From assembly GCA_014804385.1 (NCBI GenBank), contig JAAUZW010000015.1, positions 106,287-140,592 of the forward strand: DNA of 34,306 bases. Reading direction: 5' to 3'. Shown piece by piece: positions 1-7,916 of this stretch. Source of the DNA: Lachnospiraceae bacterium. Lineage in GTDB: Bacteria; Bacillota; Clostridia; Lachnospirales; Lachnospiraceae. The notes under the pieces were generated by a model. The model was given only the letters and a program-made list of their open reading frames with translations, had not been told where the DNA came from and did not search any database. The position numbers were made by a program, and so were the translations under genes. Position 1 is the stretch's first letter, and each line of letters starts with the position of its first letter.

Positions 1-5
1 TTGCG

Positions 6-776
6 ATGGGGCTGCTTGCCCTTGTGGGGGTTCCCGCGTGGCTGTATCATATCGTGGGCGGCCTTCTTTATGCGGCGTCGGCCTACATAATGGTGTGGCT
101 TTTTTGTACAAAGTATCTGAAAGAAGATATGAAGATATTCTGTATCCCGAGATGCCGGATTCAGGTAAAGTGGGCAGTAATGGCAGTGCTTTTGCCGGTT
201 TTTGTCAGTGCGGTCTATCTGCTTCTTCCGGGAAACTATGCGGTAAATGAGTTGGATTTCGGGACGAAGCTTGCGTTTGTAACCAGAGGAATATTCCTTG
301 CAGGATTGGGAGCCGGTGTGGTGGAGGAAATGTTGTTTCGCGGGCTGCTCATGAACGTGGTGATAAGAAAATGCGGCAGGGCGGCAGGTATTTTGGCGCC
401 TTCCGTACTCTTTGCTTCGTTACACATCATTGGCATGAATTTCAGTCTGTTAAGCTGTGTGCAGGTGATGGTTGCGGGAACTTTAGTGGGCGTTATGTTC
501 TCCCTGATCGCGCTGGAGGGACATTCCATCTGGAACAGCGCGGTCGTACATGCGGTCTGGAATATGATCATCATAGGAGGCGGTCTGGTCATCGGCACAG
601 AATTAGATGAGTATTCCATTTGCAGTTATGTGCTTGAGACGCGGTCCTTTTTACTCACCGGCGGTGAATTTGGCATAGAGTCCTCGGTGGTGTCCATCAT
701 CGGTTATCTTGTGGTGAGCCTGATGGCCTTGTGGATGATAAGGAGAGGCAAAGGGACGAGAGAAAGGGAAATTTGA
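6..776 (+). CDS. CPBP family intramembrane metalloprotease (possibly 5' partial)
   Basis: This is an integral membrane protein of the CPBP (CAAX protease and bacteriocin-processing, 'Abi') family, which cleaves or processes membrane substrates. The family signature is visible: an EExxxR motif at about E107-E108-R112, a conserved His near 140 in a FASLH context, and a second His near 182 in an HAVWN context. These are the expected metal-binding and catalytic positions. At least six hydrophobic segments are evident. Only five bases precede the first ATG and the frame is open to the window edge, so the true start may lie outside and no ribosome site can be judged. The stop lies 2 nt before the tag start, suggesting co-transcription. 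The substrate is unknown; family members can act in bacteriocin self-immunity, but nothing here points to that. Confidence 0.85.
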   Translation: MGLLALVGVPAWLYHIVGGLLYAASAYIMVWLFCTKYLKEDMKIFCIPRCRIQVKWAVMAVLLPVFVSAVYLLLPGNYAVNELDFGTKLAFVTRGIFLAGLGAGVVEEMLFRGLLMNVVIRKCGRAAGILAPSVLFASLHIIGMNFSLLSCVQVMVAGTLVGVMFSLIALEGHSIWNSAVVHAVWNMIIIGGGLVIGTELDEYSICSYVLETRSFLLTGGEFGIESSVVSIIGYLVVSLMALWMIRRGKGTREREI

Positions 777-778
777 CA

Positions 779-1360
779 ATGAATGACAAGATGCAATATC
801 CGGATCATAAGCCCCGCTGTTTTTGGGCCAATCCAAAGAATCCGCGGTACATAAAATACCACGATGAGGAGTGGGGCGTGCCGGTGCATGACGACAAGCT
901 TCTCTTTGAAATGCTGATCTTGGAGTCTTTTCAGGCGGGATTGTCCTGGGAATGCGTGTTGAATAAGCAGGAGGCCTTCCGCAGCGCTTTCGATGGGTTT
1001 GACTTGGATACGGTATGCGGTTATGATGAGAATAAAATGGAGGTCTTGCGGCAGGACGAGGGGATCATCCGCAACCGGCTTAAAATCAAGGCGGCGGTAA
1101 ATAATGCCCGCATCTTTAAAGAAATTGCGGCGGAGTATGGAAGCTTTGCAGCCTATCTCTGGGGATATACCGATAATCAGGTGGTGTATGAGAACGATAA
1201 GGTGAGTTCCCCACTCTCGGATGCCATCTCGAAGGATCTGCAGAGACGGGGCATGAAATTTGTGGGAACCACCATTATCTATGCCTATTTACAGGCAGTG
1301 GGCGTGATTTATTCCCATGAGGAGGGGTGCTATCTGTGCAGACAGCAGATGAAGCAGTAA
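779..1360 (+). CDS. tag: DNA-3-methyladenine glycosylase I
   Basis: This base-excision repair enzyme removes 3-methyladenine from alkylated DNA. The start at 779 is preferred over the in-frame ATG at 731: it gives 193 aa, close to the family's usual length of about 187, has AAGGGAA upstream, and does not overlap the membrane protease gene. The family's 'zinc snap' is visible as an N-terminal Cys in RCFWA with a His in YHDEEWG, and a C-terminal His in YSHEEGC with the following Cys. The active-site Glu sits in LILESFQAGLSW, the usual Tag core. Tag enzymes are typically constitutive. The identification rests on motif content along the whole length and is firm. Confidence 0.95.
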   Translation: MNDKMQYPDHKPRCFWANPKNPRYIKYHDEEWGVPVHDDKLLFEMLILESFQAGLSWECVLNKQEAFRSAFDGFDLDTVCGYDENKMEVLRQDEGIIRNRLKIKAAVNNARIFKEIAAEYGSFAAYLWGYTDNQVVYENDKVSSPLSDAISKDLQRRGMKFVGTTIIYAYLQAVGVIYSHEEGCYLCRQQMKQ

Positions 1361-1394
1361 GTTTTGAGAAGAAATTCGGAAGGAAAGACAGATT

Positions 1395-1922
1395 ATGGCA
1401 AAGAATGTTTTGGCAGTGATCGATATGCAGAACGATTTCATTGACGGTGCGCTGGGTACGCGGGAGGCGGAGGCTATCGTTGAGAAAGTGGCAGCCCAGA
1501 TCCGGGACTTTGCGGGGGAAGTGGTGTATACCAGAGACACCCATCTGGAAGGCTATTTGGAGACCCAGGAGGGGAAAAAGCTGCCGGTGCTCCACTGCAT
1601 CAAAGGCACGGAAGGATGGCAGATCAGAGACGGCCTGCAGAAACCGGGACAGGAAGAGGCGAAGATCTTTGATAAGCCTGCCTTTGGCTCTGTAGAGCTG
1701 GCGCAGTATCTGAAGGAGATGAAGGATCTGGAGAGCGTTACGCTGATAGGGTTGTGCACAGACATCTGTGTCATTTCTAATGCGATGGTCATTAAGGCGT
1801 TTCTCCCGGAAGTGACCGTTAAGGTCAAGGCAGACTGCTGCGCCGGGGTGACGCCGGAGAGCCATAAGAACGCGCTGGAAGCGATGAAGATGTGCCAGGT
1901 GGAGATTGTGGATGAAGAGTGA
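1395..1922 (+). CDS. Nicotinamidase-like cysteine hydrolase (isochorismatase fold)
   Basis: Probably hydrolyses nicotinamide to nicotinate for NAD salvage, in the cytoplasm. The isochorismatase-fold catalytic triad is visible as D10 (IDMQNDF), K94 (FDKPAFGS) and C125 (GLCTDICV). A metal site of the kind found in Firmicutes nicotinamidases is suggested by D48-x-H50 in TRDTH, a Glu near 59 and H67; the Glu replaces a His seen in other PncA proteins. At 175 aa it is of normal size. The ribosome site GGAAGGAAAG precedes the ATG. It lies 34 nt after tag in the same direction. Other isochorismatase-fold amidases are possible, so pncA is not asserted as the symbol. Confidence 0.85.
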   Translation: MAKNVLAVIDMQNDFIDGALGTREAEAIVEKVAAQIRDFAGEVVYTRDTHLEGYLETQEGKKLPVLHCIKGTEGWQIRDGLQKPGQEEAKIFDKPAFGSVELAQYLKEMKDLESVTLIGLCTDICVISNAMVIKAFLPEVTVKVKADCCAGVTPESHKNALEAMKMCQVEIVDEE

Positions 1923-1942
1923 TATGGCGGTGGGTAATTCAC

Positions 1943-2025
1943 AATTCCCTGCTTTTTTGTGACTATATGTATAAAATTCCCTCATGTTTTTGCTGTAAAG
2001 AATAAAAAATTCCCTCATGTTTTTG
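1943..2025. repeat. Three near-tandem repeats spaced 32-33 bp, upstream of the DUF4143 ATPase promoter
   Basis: Two perfect 20-bp copies of AAAATTCCCTCATGTTTTTG occupy 1973-1992 and 2006-2025. A degenerate third copy (AATTCCCTgcTTTTTTG) begins at 1943. The AATTCCCT cores start at 1943, 1975 and 2008, about three helical turns apart. The array ends 8 nt before the -35 box of the ATPase promoter, the position expected for activator sites or phased T-tracts. Confidence 0.7.
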
Positions 2026-2033
2026 TGGATTCG

Positions 2034-2062
2034 TTGTATTTTATGGGAAAATGGCATATACT
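2034..2062 (+). promoter_or_regulatory. Predicted sigma-A promoter of the DUF4143 ATPase gene
   Basis: The -35 box is TTGTAT (2034-2039) and the -10 box TATACT (2057-2062), with a 17-nt spacer. The predicted start of transcription near 2069 means the in-frame ATG at 2017 cannot be the translation start, which supports the start at 2101. Confidence 0.6.
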
Positions 2063-2100
2063 ATGGGCAGAGATGCATGTCAGATAGAATGGGGGATGCT

Positions 2101-3438
2101 ATGAGGTATCTGAAACGAAAAATAGATATTTTTCTGGAGGAATGGAAACAGGATATTCACAGGAAGCCGCTTATAGTCAAGGGACCGCGTCAGATCGGTA
2201 AAACGGAGTCGATCAGGAATTTTGGAACGAAGTATTATGCGTATGTGGTTGAAATCAATTTTGTGGAGGAACCGAAGTATAAGCAGATTATCGAGGATGG
2301 TTACAGGACGGCGGATTTGATCAGGAACATTTCCCGCATGGATCCGTCCAAGCGGTTTGTGGAGGGGGAAACGCTTATTTTTTTTGATGAATTGCAGGAG
2401 TTTCCGGAGATTGCGACAGCGCTTAAGTTTTTTGGACAAGACGGCAGATTTGATATCATATGCAGCGGATCCCTTCTGGGTATTCATTATAGTAGAATTG
2501 AGAGCAACAGCGTAGGCTACAAGACAGATTACGATATGTTTTCTCTAGATTTTGAGGAATTTCTGTGGGCGAAGGGATATGACACGTTGTTTGTGGATGA
2601 TATGCTCGCGCATATGAGGAAACTGCAGCCTTTTAATGAGACGGAATTGTCTGTGTGTAACAGTTTGTTTCTGGATTTCTGCATTTTGGGCGGGATGCCA
2701 GCTGTGGTCAGAGAATATATTGAGAGGGATAGTTTTGAGGGGTCTCTTATAACACAGCGGCAGCTTCTTTCTGACTATGAGGAAGATGTGCGCAAGTATG
2801 CTCAGGGAATGGATCAGATGAGGATTCTCAATGTTTTCAGACAAATTCCGATACAACTCGCAAAAGACAATCGAAAGTTCCAGATTTCCAAAGTGGCGTC
2901 CGGTGCCAGATTTAAAGATTACAGGGGATGTATCGAGTGGCTTTCCGATACAGGCATCGTCAATGTCTGTTATTGTATGAACTTTCCGGAACTGCCGTTA
3001 AAAGGTAATTTCGATGAGAAGAAGTACAAGATATATTTTGCGGACAGCGGGCTGTTAGTTGCCATGTTTGACGAGGAGGCGCAGGAGGATCTGCGGGCCA
3101 ACCGAAATTTGGGCGTTTACAAGGGTGCTCTCTATGAGAACGTGGTGGGAGAGGCACTTGTCAAGAGCGGGTATGGCTTGTACTATTATAAACGCGAGGA
3201 CTCGACTCTTGAAGAGGACTTTTTTGTCAGGACAGCGCAGGATTTGATTCCGATTGAGGTGAAGGCGACGAATGGCAGGGCAAAGTCCTTGAGAACTTTG
3301 ATAGAGAGCGATAAATACGAGGATATTCACTATGGTATCAAGTTGATCAACGGCAATGTCGGATACGCTGATCAGATATATACGTTTCCGTATTTCTGTG
3401 CCTTTTTATTAAAAAGGTATCTGAAGCCGGATCATTAA
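2101..3438 (+). CDS. AAA family ATPase with DUF4143 C-terminal domain
   Basis: This 445-aa protein has the AAA_14 plus DUF4143 architecture. Walker A is GPRQIGKT (residues 28-35) and Walker B is LIFFDEL (92-98). The C-terminal part contains EEDFF followed by IPIEVKA (E386, K388), the spacing of a PD-(D/E)xK nuclease-like core. The family is widespread and variable in anaerobes; its biological role is poorly known and it has been suspected of roles in stress or mobile-element interactions. The start at 2101 is chosen for a G-rich ribosome site (GGGGG about 8 nt upstream) and a promoter at 2034-2062; earlier in-frame ATGs lie in or before that promoter. The gene is followed after 13 nt by nth. 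The upstream repeat array suggests dedicated regulation. Confidence 0.85.
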   Translation: MRYLKRKIDIFLEEWKQDIHRKPLIVKGPRQIGKTESIRNFGTKYYAYVVEINFVEEPKYKQIIEDGYRTADLIRNISRMDPSKRFVEGETLIFFDELQEFPEIATALKFFGQDGRFDIICSGSLLGIHYSRIESNSVGYKTDYDMFSLDFEEFLWAKGYDTLFVDDMLAHMRKLQPFNETELSVCNSLFLDFCILGGMPAVVREYIERDSFEGSLITQRQLLSDYEEDVRKYAQGMDQMRILNVFRQIPIQLAKDNRKFQISKVASGARFKDYRGCIEWLSDTGIVNVCYCMNFPELPLKGNFDEKKYKIYFADSGLLVAMFDEEAQEDLRANRNLGVYKGALYENVVGEALVKSGYGLYYYKREDSTLEEDFFVRTAQDLIPIEVKATNGRAKSLRTLIESDKYEDIHYGIKLINGNVGYADQIYTFPYFCAFLLKRYLKPDH

Positions 3439-3451
3439 GGGAGAGGATACA

Positions 3452-4084
3452 ATGAGAAAAAAAGAACTGGCGCTTGCCGTGATCGAGAGACTAAAGGAGG
3501 CGTACCCCGACGCGGAGTGCAGCCTGGATTATAATGAGGCGTGGAAACTGCTCGTCAGCGTGCGGCTGGCGGCGCAGTGTACCGATGCGAGAGTCAATGT
3601 GGTGGTAGAGAAGCTATATGAGAAATTCCCGGATGTGGACGCACTGGCGGCGGCTCCTGTGGAGGCGATCGAGGCGATCGTGCATCCCTGCGGTCTGGGT
3701 AAGAGCAAAGCCAGGGATATCAGCGCCTGCATGAAGCAGATCAGGGATGTCTACGGCGGCAAGGTGCCGGATGATTTTGACGCGCTGTTAAAGCTGCCCG
3801 GCGTGGGGAGAAAAAGCGCAAACCTGATCATGGGAGACGTATTCGGCAAGCCTGCCATCGTTACGGACACACACTGCATCAGACTGTGCAACCGGATCGG
3901 TCTGGTGGATGGGATCAAGGAGCCGAAGAAAGTGGAGATGGCGCTGTGGAAGATCGTGCCGCCGGAGGAGGGCAACGATTTATGCCACAGGTTTGTGAAT
4001 CATGGCAGAGAGGTGTGCACGGCCCGGACGAAGCCGTACTGTGATAAATGTTGTCTGCAGGATATCTGTAAGAAAAATATCTGA
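3452..4084 (+). CDS. nth: Endonuclease III, bifunctional DNA glycosylase/AP lyase
   Basis: Removes oxidised pyrimidines from DNA and nicks the resulting abasic site. The helix-hairpin-helix LPGVGRKSANLIMG carries catalytic Lys K121, and catalytic Asp D139 is in VTDTHCIRL. A C-terminal [4Fe-4S] cluster loop is visible with four cysteines in VCTARTKPYCDKC...DIC; the first Cys spacing is x7 rather than the usual x6, a small insertion. Length (210 aa) is typical. The ribosome site GGGAGAGG precedes the ATG. It sits 13 nt after the ATPase gene and 15 nt before the next gene, suggesting one transcript. Confidence 0.95.
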   Translation: MRKKELALAVIERLKEAYPDAECSLDYNEAWKLLVSVRLAAQCTDARVNVVVEKLYEKFPDVDALAAAPVEAIEAIVHPCGLGKSKARDISACMKQIRDVYGGKVPDDFDALLKLPGVGRKSANLIMGDVFGKPAIVTDTHCIRLCNRIGLVDGIKEPKKVEMALWKIVPPEEGNDLCHRFVNHGREVCTARTKPYCDKCCLQDICKKNI

Positions 4085-4099
4085 CGAGAGGAACGGCAT

Positions 4100-4834
4100 A
4101 TGGACAGGCCCGATTATTTTCGAACCGCATTATCGAGTTTCGCTACGGATGTGGCCTGTGGCGGGGCAATCAGACACCTGACGAATCTGGGCTATACATT
4201 GGAGCAGATCGTGGCAAGGCTGGATTATCCCACACCCCGGTCTAAGGCCCAGAGGATCATGATGGAGCACCTGTACGAAAGGCGGGTGCTCTTGTTGCAG
4301 GAGCCTTCGCCCGCCCTATTTGCACTGCAGGCACAGTTCGTAGAGGAGCAGGATGCCTACGGGAGACGGACGTTTCGCAAAGTTTATATTGACTCTAATA
4401 GTCAGAAAAAAATGACGGATGCGCCGGATTTGACAATGTTGTCGCAATCTGGAAAAGAAGCGCAGTTACAGACTTTTTTGTGGAAAGAGTCATCGTATGA
4501 CCGTAAGAGGGACGGAAAGCTGACAGAGCTGTTACATAAGAAGTGCGAGGAAAACGGAGAGAACCTGTGCTATGTCTCCTGTACTTTTGATTTCTTAAAT
4601 ATTGACTTAAATAGTCAAAACAAGCAAGAACAAGGAAAAAAAGGAAAAGAGGAGACCATAGGCTGTCTCAACAGCCGACAGAGAGAATATCTGACTGGCA
4701 TCCGCTGGGAGAAGCCGGTGGTGTATCACAGGCTGGATCAGCGGATGCGGGAGATCATCGGGAAGATGTATGAGACGGGGGCTTACAATGGAGCCTGCTT
4801 TTTCATAAAGACAAGAGAAAAACTCTGTCTGTAG
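4100..4834 (+). CDS. Conserved-looking hypothetical protein, 244 aa
   Basis: I do not recognise this family. The protein is soluble, without signal peptide or membrane segments. The N-terminal 70 residues are helical and resemble a DNA-binding or adaptor segment (HLTNLGYTLEQIVARL is helix-turn-helix-like), with a charged, lysine-rich middle (about 160-185) and a C-terminal basic end. It starts 15 nt after nth with GAGAGGAACGG as ribosome site, so it is probably co-transcribed. Two TTGACT/AGTCA palindromes lie inside the coding sequence (4389-4404 and 4602-4618). The middle third is visibly more AT-rich than the ends, so it may be a variable linker. No function is proposed. Confidence 0.6.
   Translation: MDRPDYFRTALSSFATDVACGGAIRHLTNLGYTLEQIVARLDYPTPRSKAQRIMMEHLYERRVLLLQEPSPALFALQAQFVEEQDAYGRRTFRKVYIDSNSQKKMTDAPDLTMLSQSGKEAQLQTFLWKESSYDRKRDGKLTELLHKKCEENGENLCYVSCTFDFLNIDLNSQNKQEQGKKGKEETIGCLNSRQREYLTGIRWEKPVVYHRLDQRMREIIGKMYETGAYNGACFFIKTREKLCL
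4602..4618. repeat. 17-bp palindrome TTGACT-N5-AGTCAA (two more sites elsewhere)
   Basis: A perfect inverted repeat with 6-bp arms and a 5-nt AT-rich spacer lies inside the hypothetical gene. A related site with 5-bp arms is at 4389-4404. A second perfect copy with the same arms is at 29201-29217. It resembles a dimeric regulator site, but the location inside a gene and the small number of copies leave chance possible. Confidence 0.35.
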
Positions 4835-4849
4835 AGTAGGAGAAGAGTC

Positions 4850-5848
4850 TTATAAAAAGTAGGAGAGCGTACCCCGCTCCGTCTCATGGTGCAGTACCTT
4901 ATGGGCCCTGTAGTGGGTGGGAGTACAGCCAAGGAACTTTTTAAAGAGCTTGTTAAAGTAGCTGGTATTGTTAAAACCCACTGATAGCGCTACATCAGCG
5001 ATGGATTCAGAGTTTTGCTTAGAATCCATCAATTTTTTTGTAGATTCATAGATGCGGTATTTCATCAGATACTCAAAGGGGCTCATCTGCAGGGTTCTGG
5101 CGAAACAGCGGCAGCATTCGCTCTTGCTGACGTGAATGCTGTCGGCAATTTCCTGCAGGGTCAGCGGTTCCGCGTGATGAGTACGGATGAAGAGCATTGC
5201 TTCTTTGACCCGCAGTTCATCCGGACACACGCGGGGGGCATCGGGGGTTTCGTCCTGGGGAAGCCGATAGAGCAGTTCAGCCCAGAAATGGCACAGATGT
5301 CCTTTTGTAACGATCTCATAGCCATATATTTTTTTCAGATTTATTCGTATCACTTCACTTATAGTTTGCAGCATAGTATTATGCCAGGACTCGCTTCCAT
5401 CCAGACAAAAAATCTTAAAAAGCTGATAATTCTGTATCGGAAGCAGATATTGTGTCTGCAAGTGGCTGCTTTTATGCCCGAAAATAAAATCCGGGTGAAA
5501 AACCAGAGAATGAAAGGTGCAGATATTCTGCTCTTTGGAGTGGATACAGTGCATAACATTCTGGTTGATGATGAGTCCCTGTCCCGGTTTGATCAGATAA
5601 GTGGCGTTGTCGGTGGATACCTCCGCGATTCCCTGATCCACAATCAGGATTTCCATCTCCTCGTGCCAGTGCCAGCGAACCCAGTTCATATAAGATTTTT
5701 GAAGATCACAATAGCGGGCGTTGACCGGATAGTCCAACGTTCCGTAATCACTCTTGGAATAAAGATTTTCATAGGTTTCTGCGGAATCGACGGCGTTCAT
5801 CTGCTCATTTGTATCGGTTGTGGACAGGGGGAGCTGTGATTTACCCAT
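4850..5848 (-). CDS. AraC family transcriptional regulator
   Basis: Predicted ligand-responsive transcription factor of 332 aa. The N-terminal half is a cupin-type sensing domain (WHWHEEMEILIVDQG, then the PGQG and H-rich strands). The C-terminal 100 residues hold the two helix-turn-helix motifs typical of AraC proteins (LTLQEIADSIHVSKSECCRCF and SIADVALSVGFNNTSYFNKLFKKFLG). The start at 5848 (MGKSQL) has AGAGGA as ribosome site; the open frame continues to 5977 but that extension covers the promoter. Such proteins usually sense sugars or oligosaccharides and regulate nearby carbohydrate genes; none is adjacent here, so the target is unknown. It is divergent from the subtilase gene, and their promoters overlap. 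Confidence 0.9.
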   Translation of the reverse strand: MGKSQLPLSTTDTNEQMNAVDSAETYENLYSKSDYGTLDYPVNARYCDLQKSYMNWVRWHWHEEMEILIVDQGIAEVSTDNATYLIKPGQGLIINQNVMHCIHSKEQNICTFHSLVFHPDFIFGHKSSHLQTQYLLPIQNYQLFKIFCLDGSESWHNTMLQTISEVIRINLKKIYGYEIVTKGHLCHFWAELLYRLPQDETPDAPRVCPDELRVKEAMLFIRTHHAEPLTLQEIADSIHVSKSECCRCFARTLQMSPFEYLMKYRIYESTKKLMDSKQNSESIADVALSVGFNNTSYFNKLFKKFLGCTPTHYRAHKVLHHETERGTLSYFL

Positions 5849-5948
5849 GGTTTTTCCTCTTTTGTGTATGACAGATTTTAAGTGAACTGTCTGCCGTGTT
5901 GTTGTTTCTGTGGCAGCCGCAGAGAAAGCAGCGGGCCTGTTTAATAAT

Positions 5949-5977
5949 ATATTACTTCGTAAAAAGCGCGTGGTCAA
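5949..5977 (-). promoter_or_regulatory. Predicted promoter of the araC-like gene
   Basis: Read on the minus strand: -35 TTGACC, 17-nt spacer, -10 TAATAT. It gives a leader of about 95 nt before the start at 5848. The same stretch holds the upstream region of the divergent subtilase gene. Confidence 0.55.
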
Positions 5978-5996
5978 TCATTTTCAAGAATAATAC

Positions 5997-6002
5997 TATA
6001 AT
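5997..6002 (+). promoter_or_regulatory. Predicted -10 box of the subtilase gene
   Basis: A perfect TATAAT lies about 40-50 nt before the candidate starts of the subtilase gene. No good -35 box is present at the right distance, so the promoter may need an activator, possibly the divergent AraC protein. Confidence 0.4.
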
Positions 6003-6041
6003 AATAAAACTATTTTGCGTAAAGTCGAAACAAGGCTGCGT

Positions 6042-7847
6042 ATGGAGAGAAATATGAATTCGCAGAAAAATGAAAATGTACTGAATCTGGCGCTTGATAC
6101 ATCACCGGAGAATAGGGAGCGGTCTTTAGAATTGAATGTGGGCTTTGACGAGAGGGAGAAAACCTGGGAAGTGATCGTAAAATATCATGGTTCTTTACAG
6201 GAATTGACGGATTTTGGAATTGTTGTGGAGGAATTGATCGCAGGATACGCTATTTTGACTGTCCCGGAATCGGAGATGGAGCGGCTGCCTGACGTGGAGC
6301 AGATCGAATACGTGGAAAAGCCCAAACGTCTCTTTTTTTCTGATGCGGGAGGCAATACGGCCTCCTGCTTTGCGCCGGGGAGCCGGTTGTCAGAAACGCT
6401 CACAGGCAGAGGTGTTCTGGTGGCCGTCATAGATTCCGGGATCAGCTATTGGAATCAGGATTTTCGCAAACCGGACGGCAGCACCCGGATCCGCCGGCTG
6501 TGGGATCAGGTTTTAGACAGAGAATATACCCAGGAGGAGATCAATGAGGCTCTCGCTGCGGGCAGCAGGCAGGCTGCGGAACAGATCGTGCCAAGCATCG
6601 ACACCAGCGGCCATGGCACAGCGGTAGCCGGGATCGCCGCGGGAAATGGCGGAGCGCGCGGCGCGGCCTATGCGGGCGTTGCCGGAGAGAGCGAGCTTTT
6701 GATCGTGCGGCTGGGGACACCGAGAGTGGACTCTTTTCCCAGAACTACGGAGCTGATGCGGGCATTGACTTATACAGTTAATAGAGCTCGTGAGTTTGGC
6801 ATGCCCGTGGCGATCAACCTGAGCTTTGGAAATACCTACGGCGCCCATAACGGTACATCTTTGCTGGAGCGGTTTATTGATAATGTGTCGGAGATCGGCA
6901 GGAATGTGATCTGTGTGGGCAGCGGAAACGAGGGGGCATCGGGCGGGCATGTAGGCGGTAGTATTCGCCAACAGAGAACGGGGAGCTATAATATGACCGA
7001 TCTAGTCAATGAAAGCGGCGGGAATACCGCAAATCAGGAAGTGATGGTGGAAATGACAGTGGGAGCCTACGAAACAGGGCTTAACGTGCAGCTGTGGAAG
7101 GAGTATACCGACCGCTATCTGGTGACACTTGTGTCGCCCTCCGGAGAAACCTTTCAGGTGGATACTGACCGTCCTGGTAAACAGGTTTACCGGCTGCAGC
7201 AGACGCAGATTCTGCTCTACAACGGAGAACCGTCGCCTTATATGACGGGACAGGAGCTGTATTTTGATTTTTTGCCCATAGTCGGAAACAGATATCTGGA
7301 TCAGGGGGTGTGGACGTTTCGGCTCCGTCCCCTGCGGATCGTTACCGGGAACTATACCTTTTACCTGCCTTCCGCCACGGTGCGCAGCGCCGACACCCGT
7401 TTTGTCAGGACCACGCCGGATGTGACTCTCACGATTCCTTCCACGGCGGCTAAGGTGGTCACGGTGGGGGCTTATGATCCTGTGTACGAGGCCTATGCGG
7501 ATTTTTCTGGCAGAGGGTATCTGTACGAGGAGCAGGTTAACAGCCGTACCTCGGATACCTATGTGAAGCCGGATCTGGTGGCGCCCGGTGTGGGTGTGAT
7601 AGCCCCTGACCGAAACGGCGGTTATGGGCCGGTCACCGGCACGTCCTTTGCCACGCCCTTTGTGACGGGGGCGGCCGCCCTGCTGATGCAGTGGGGGATC
7701 GTGATGGGGAATGATCCCTATCTGTACGGGGAGAAGGTGAAGGCATATTTAAGGAAGGGCGCGAAACCGATCAGGGGTGTGGCGGAGTATCCCGATGCGA
7801 GAGTGGGGTATGGGGCGCTTTGTGTAGAAAACAGTCTGCCGGGGTAG
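6042..7847 (+). CDS. S8 family (subtilisin-like) peptidase, CspA/CspB-type
   Basis: Predicted serine protease of 601 aa. The catalytic triad is complete: D131 (VAVIDSGI), H191 (DTSGHGTAVAGI) and S535 (GTSFATPF), with the oxyanion-hole Asn in GSGNEGASGGH. About 200 residues between the Asn and the Ser form the jelly-roll insert seen in clostridial Csp-like subtilases, which in spore formers process germination proteins; other members have unknown targets. No clear signal peptide is visible, consistent with this group. The N-terminal 100 residues look like a prodomain. Two starts are possible: 6042 (AAGG 7 nt upstream) and 6054 (GGAGAG only 4 nt upstream). The last 13 codons are duplicated at 13895-13936. 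Confidence 0.88.
   Translation: MERNMNSQKNENVLNLALDTSPENRERSLELNVGFDEREKTWEVIVKYHGSLQELTDFGIVVEELIAGYAILTVPESEMERLPDVEQIEYVEKPKRLFFSDAGGNTASCFAPGSRLSETLTGRGVLVAVIDSGISYWNQDFRKPDGSTRIRRLWDQVLDREYTQEEINEALAAGSRQAAEQIVPSIDTSGHGTAVAGIAAGNGGARGAAYAGVAGESELLIVRLGTPRVDSFPRTTELMRALTYTVNRAREFGMPVAINLSFGNTYGAHNGTSLLERFIDNVSEIGRNVICVGSGNEGASGGHVGGSIRQQRTGSYNMTDLVNESGGNTANQEVMVEMTVGAYETGLNVQLWKEYTDRYLVTLVSPSGETFQVDTDRPGKQVYRLQQTQILLYNGEPSPYMTGQELYFDFLPIVGNRYLDQGVWTFRLRPLRIVTGNYTFYLPSATVRSADTRFVRTTPDVTLTIPSTAAKVVTVGAYDPVYEAYADFSGRGYLYEEQVNSRTSDTYVKPDLVAPGVGVIAPDRNGGYGPVTGTSFATPFVTGAAALLMQWGIVMGNDPYLYGEKVKAYLRKGAKPIRGVAEYPDARVGYGALCVENSLPG
7805..7842 (+). repeat. Left copy of 38-bp direct repeat (subtilase 3' end)
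   Basis: This is the 3' end of the subtilase gene, encoding GYGALCVENSLPG. It recurs at 13895-13932 with two mismatches, both synonymous. The two copies bracket the AT-rich defence island. Confidence 0.8.
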
Positions 7848-7868
7848 AATGACGTGGATTTTTGAGAG

Positions 7869-7916
7869 AATAAGCACTTTATTTTGTCGCATCTGGTGTC
7901 GAATAAAGTGCTTATT
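7869..7916 (+). terminator. Hairpin terminator after the subtilase gene
   Basis: Perfect 15-bp arms AATAAGCACTTTATT (7869-7883) and AATAAAGTGCTTATT (7902-7916) with an 18-nt loop, 21 nt after the stop codon. The trailing T content is modest (TTATTTG), so efficiency is uncertain. Confidence 0.6.

Noticed and set aside
1943..2025. CRISPR array
   Set aside because: Only three copies, one degenerate, with 12-13 nt between them; no spacers of CRISPR length and no cas genes.
1275..2057. 260-aa minus-strand frame with repeated KNMREF peptides
   Set aside because: It is antisense to tag's end and the hydrolase gene, and the repeated peptides are only the translation of the 33-bp-spaced repeat array. 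No ribosome site.
5015..5839. 274-aa plus-strand frame
   Set aside because: It is the exact antisense of the AraC gene, which has clear domain motifs and a ribosome site.
7805..7842. Classical integrase attachment site
   Set aside because: No integrase gene in the island, and the copies differ only by synonymous changes with similarity continuing past the stop, which fits a gene paralogue better than an att core.
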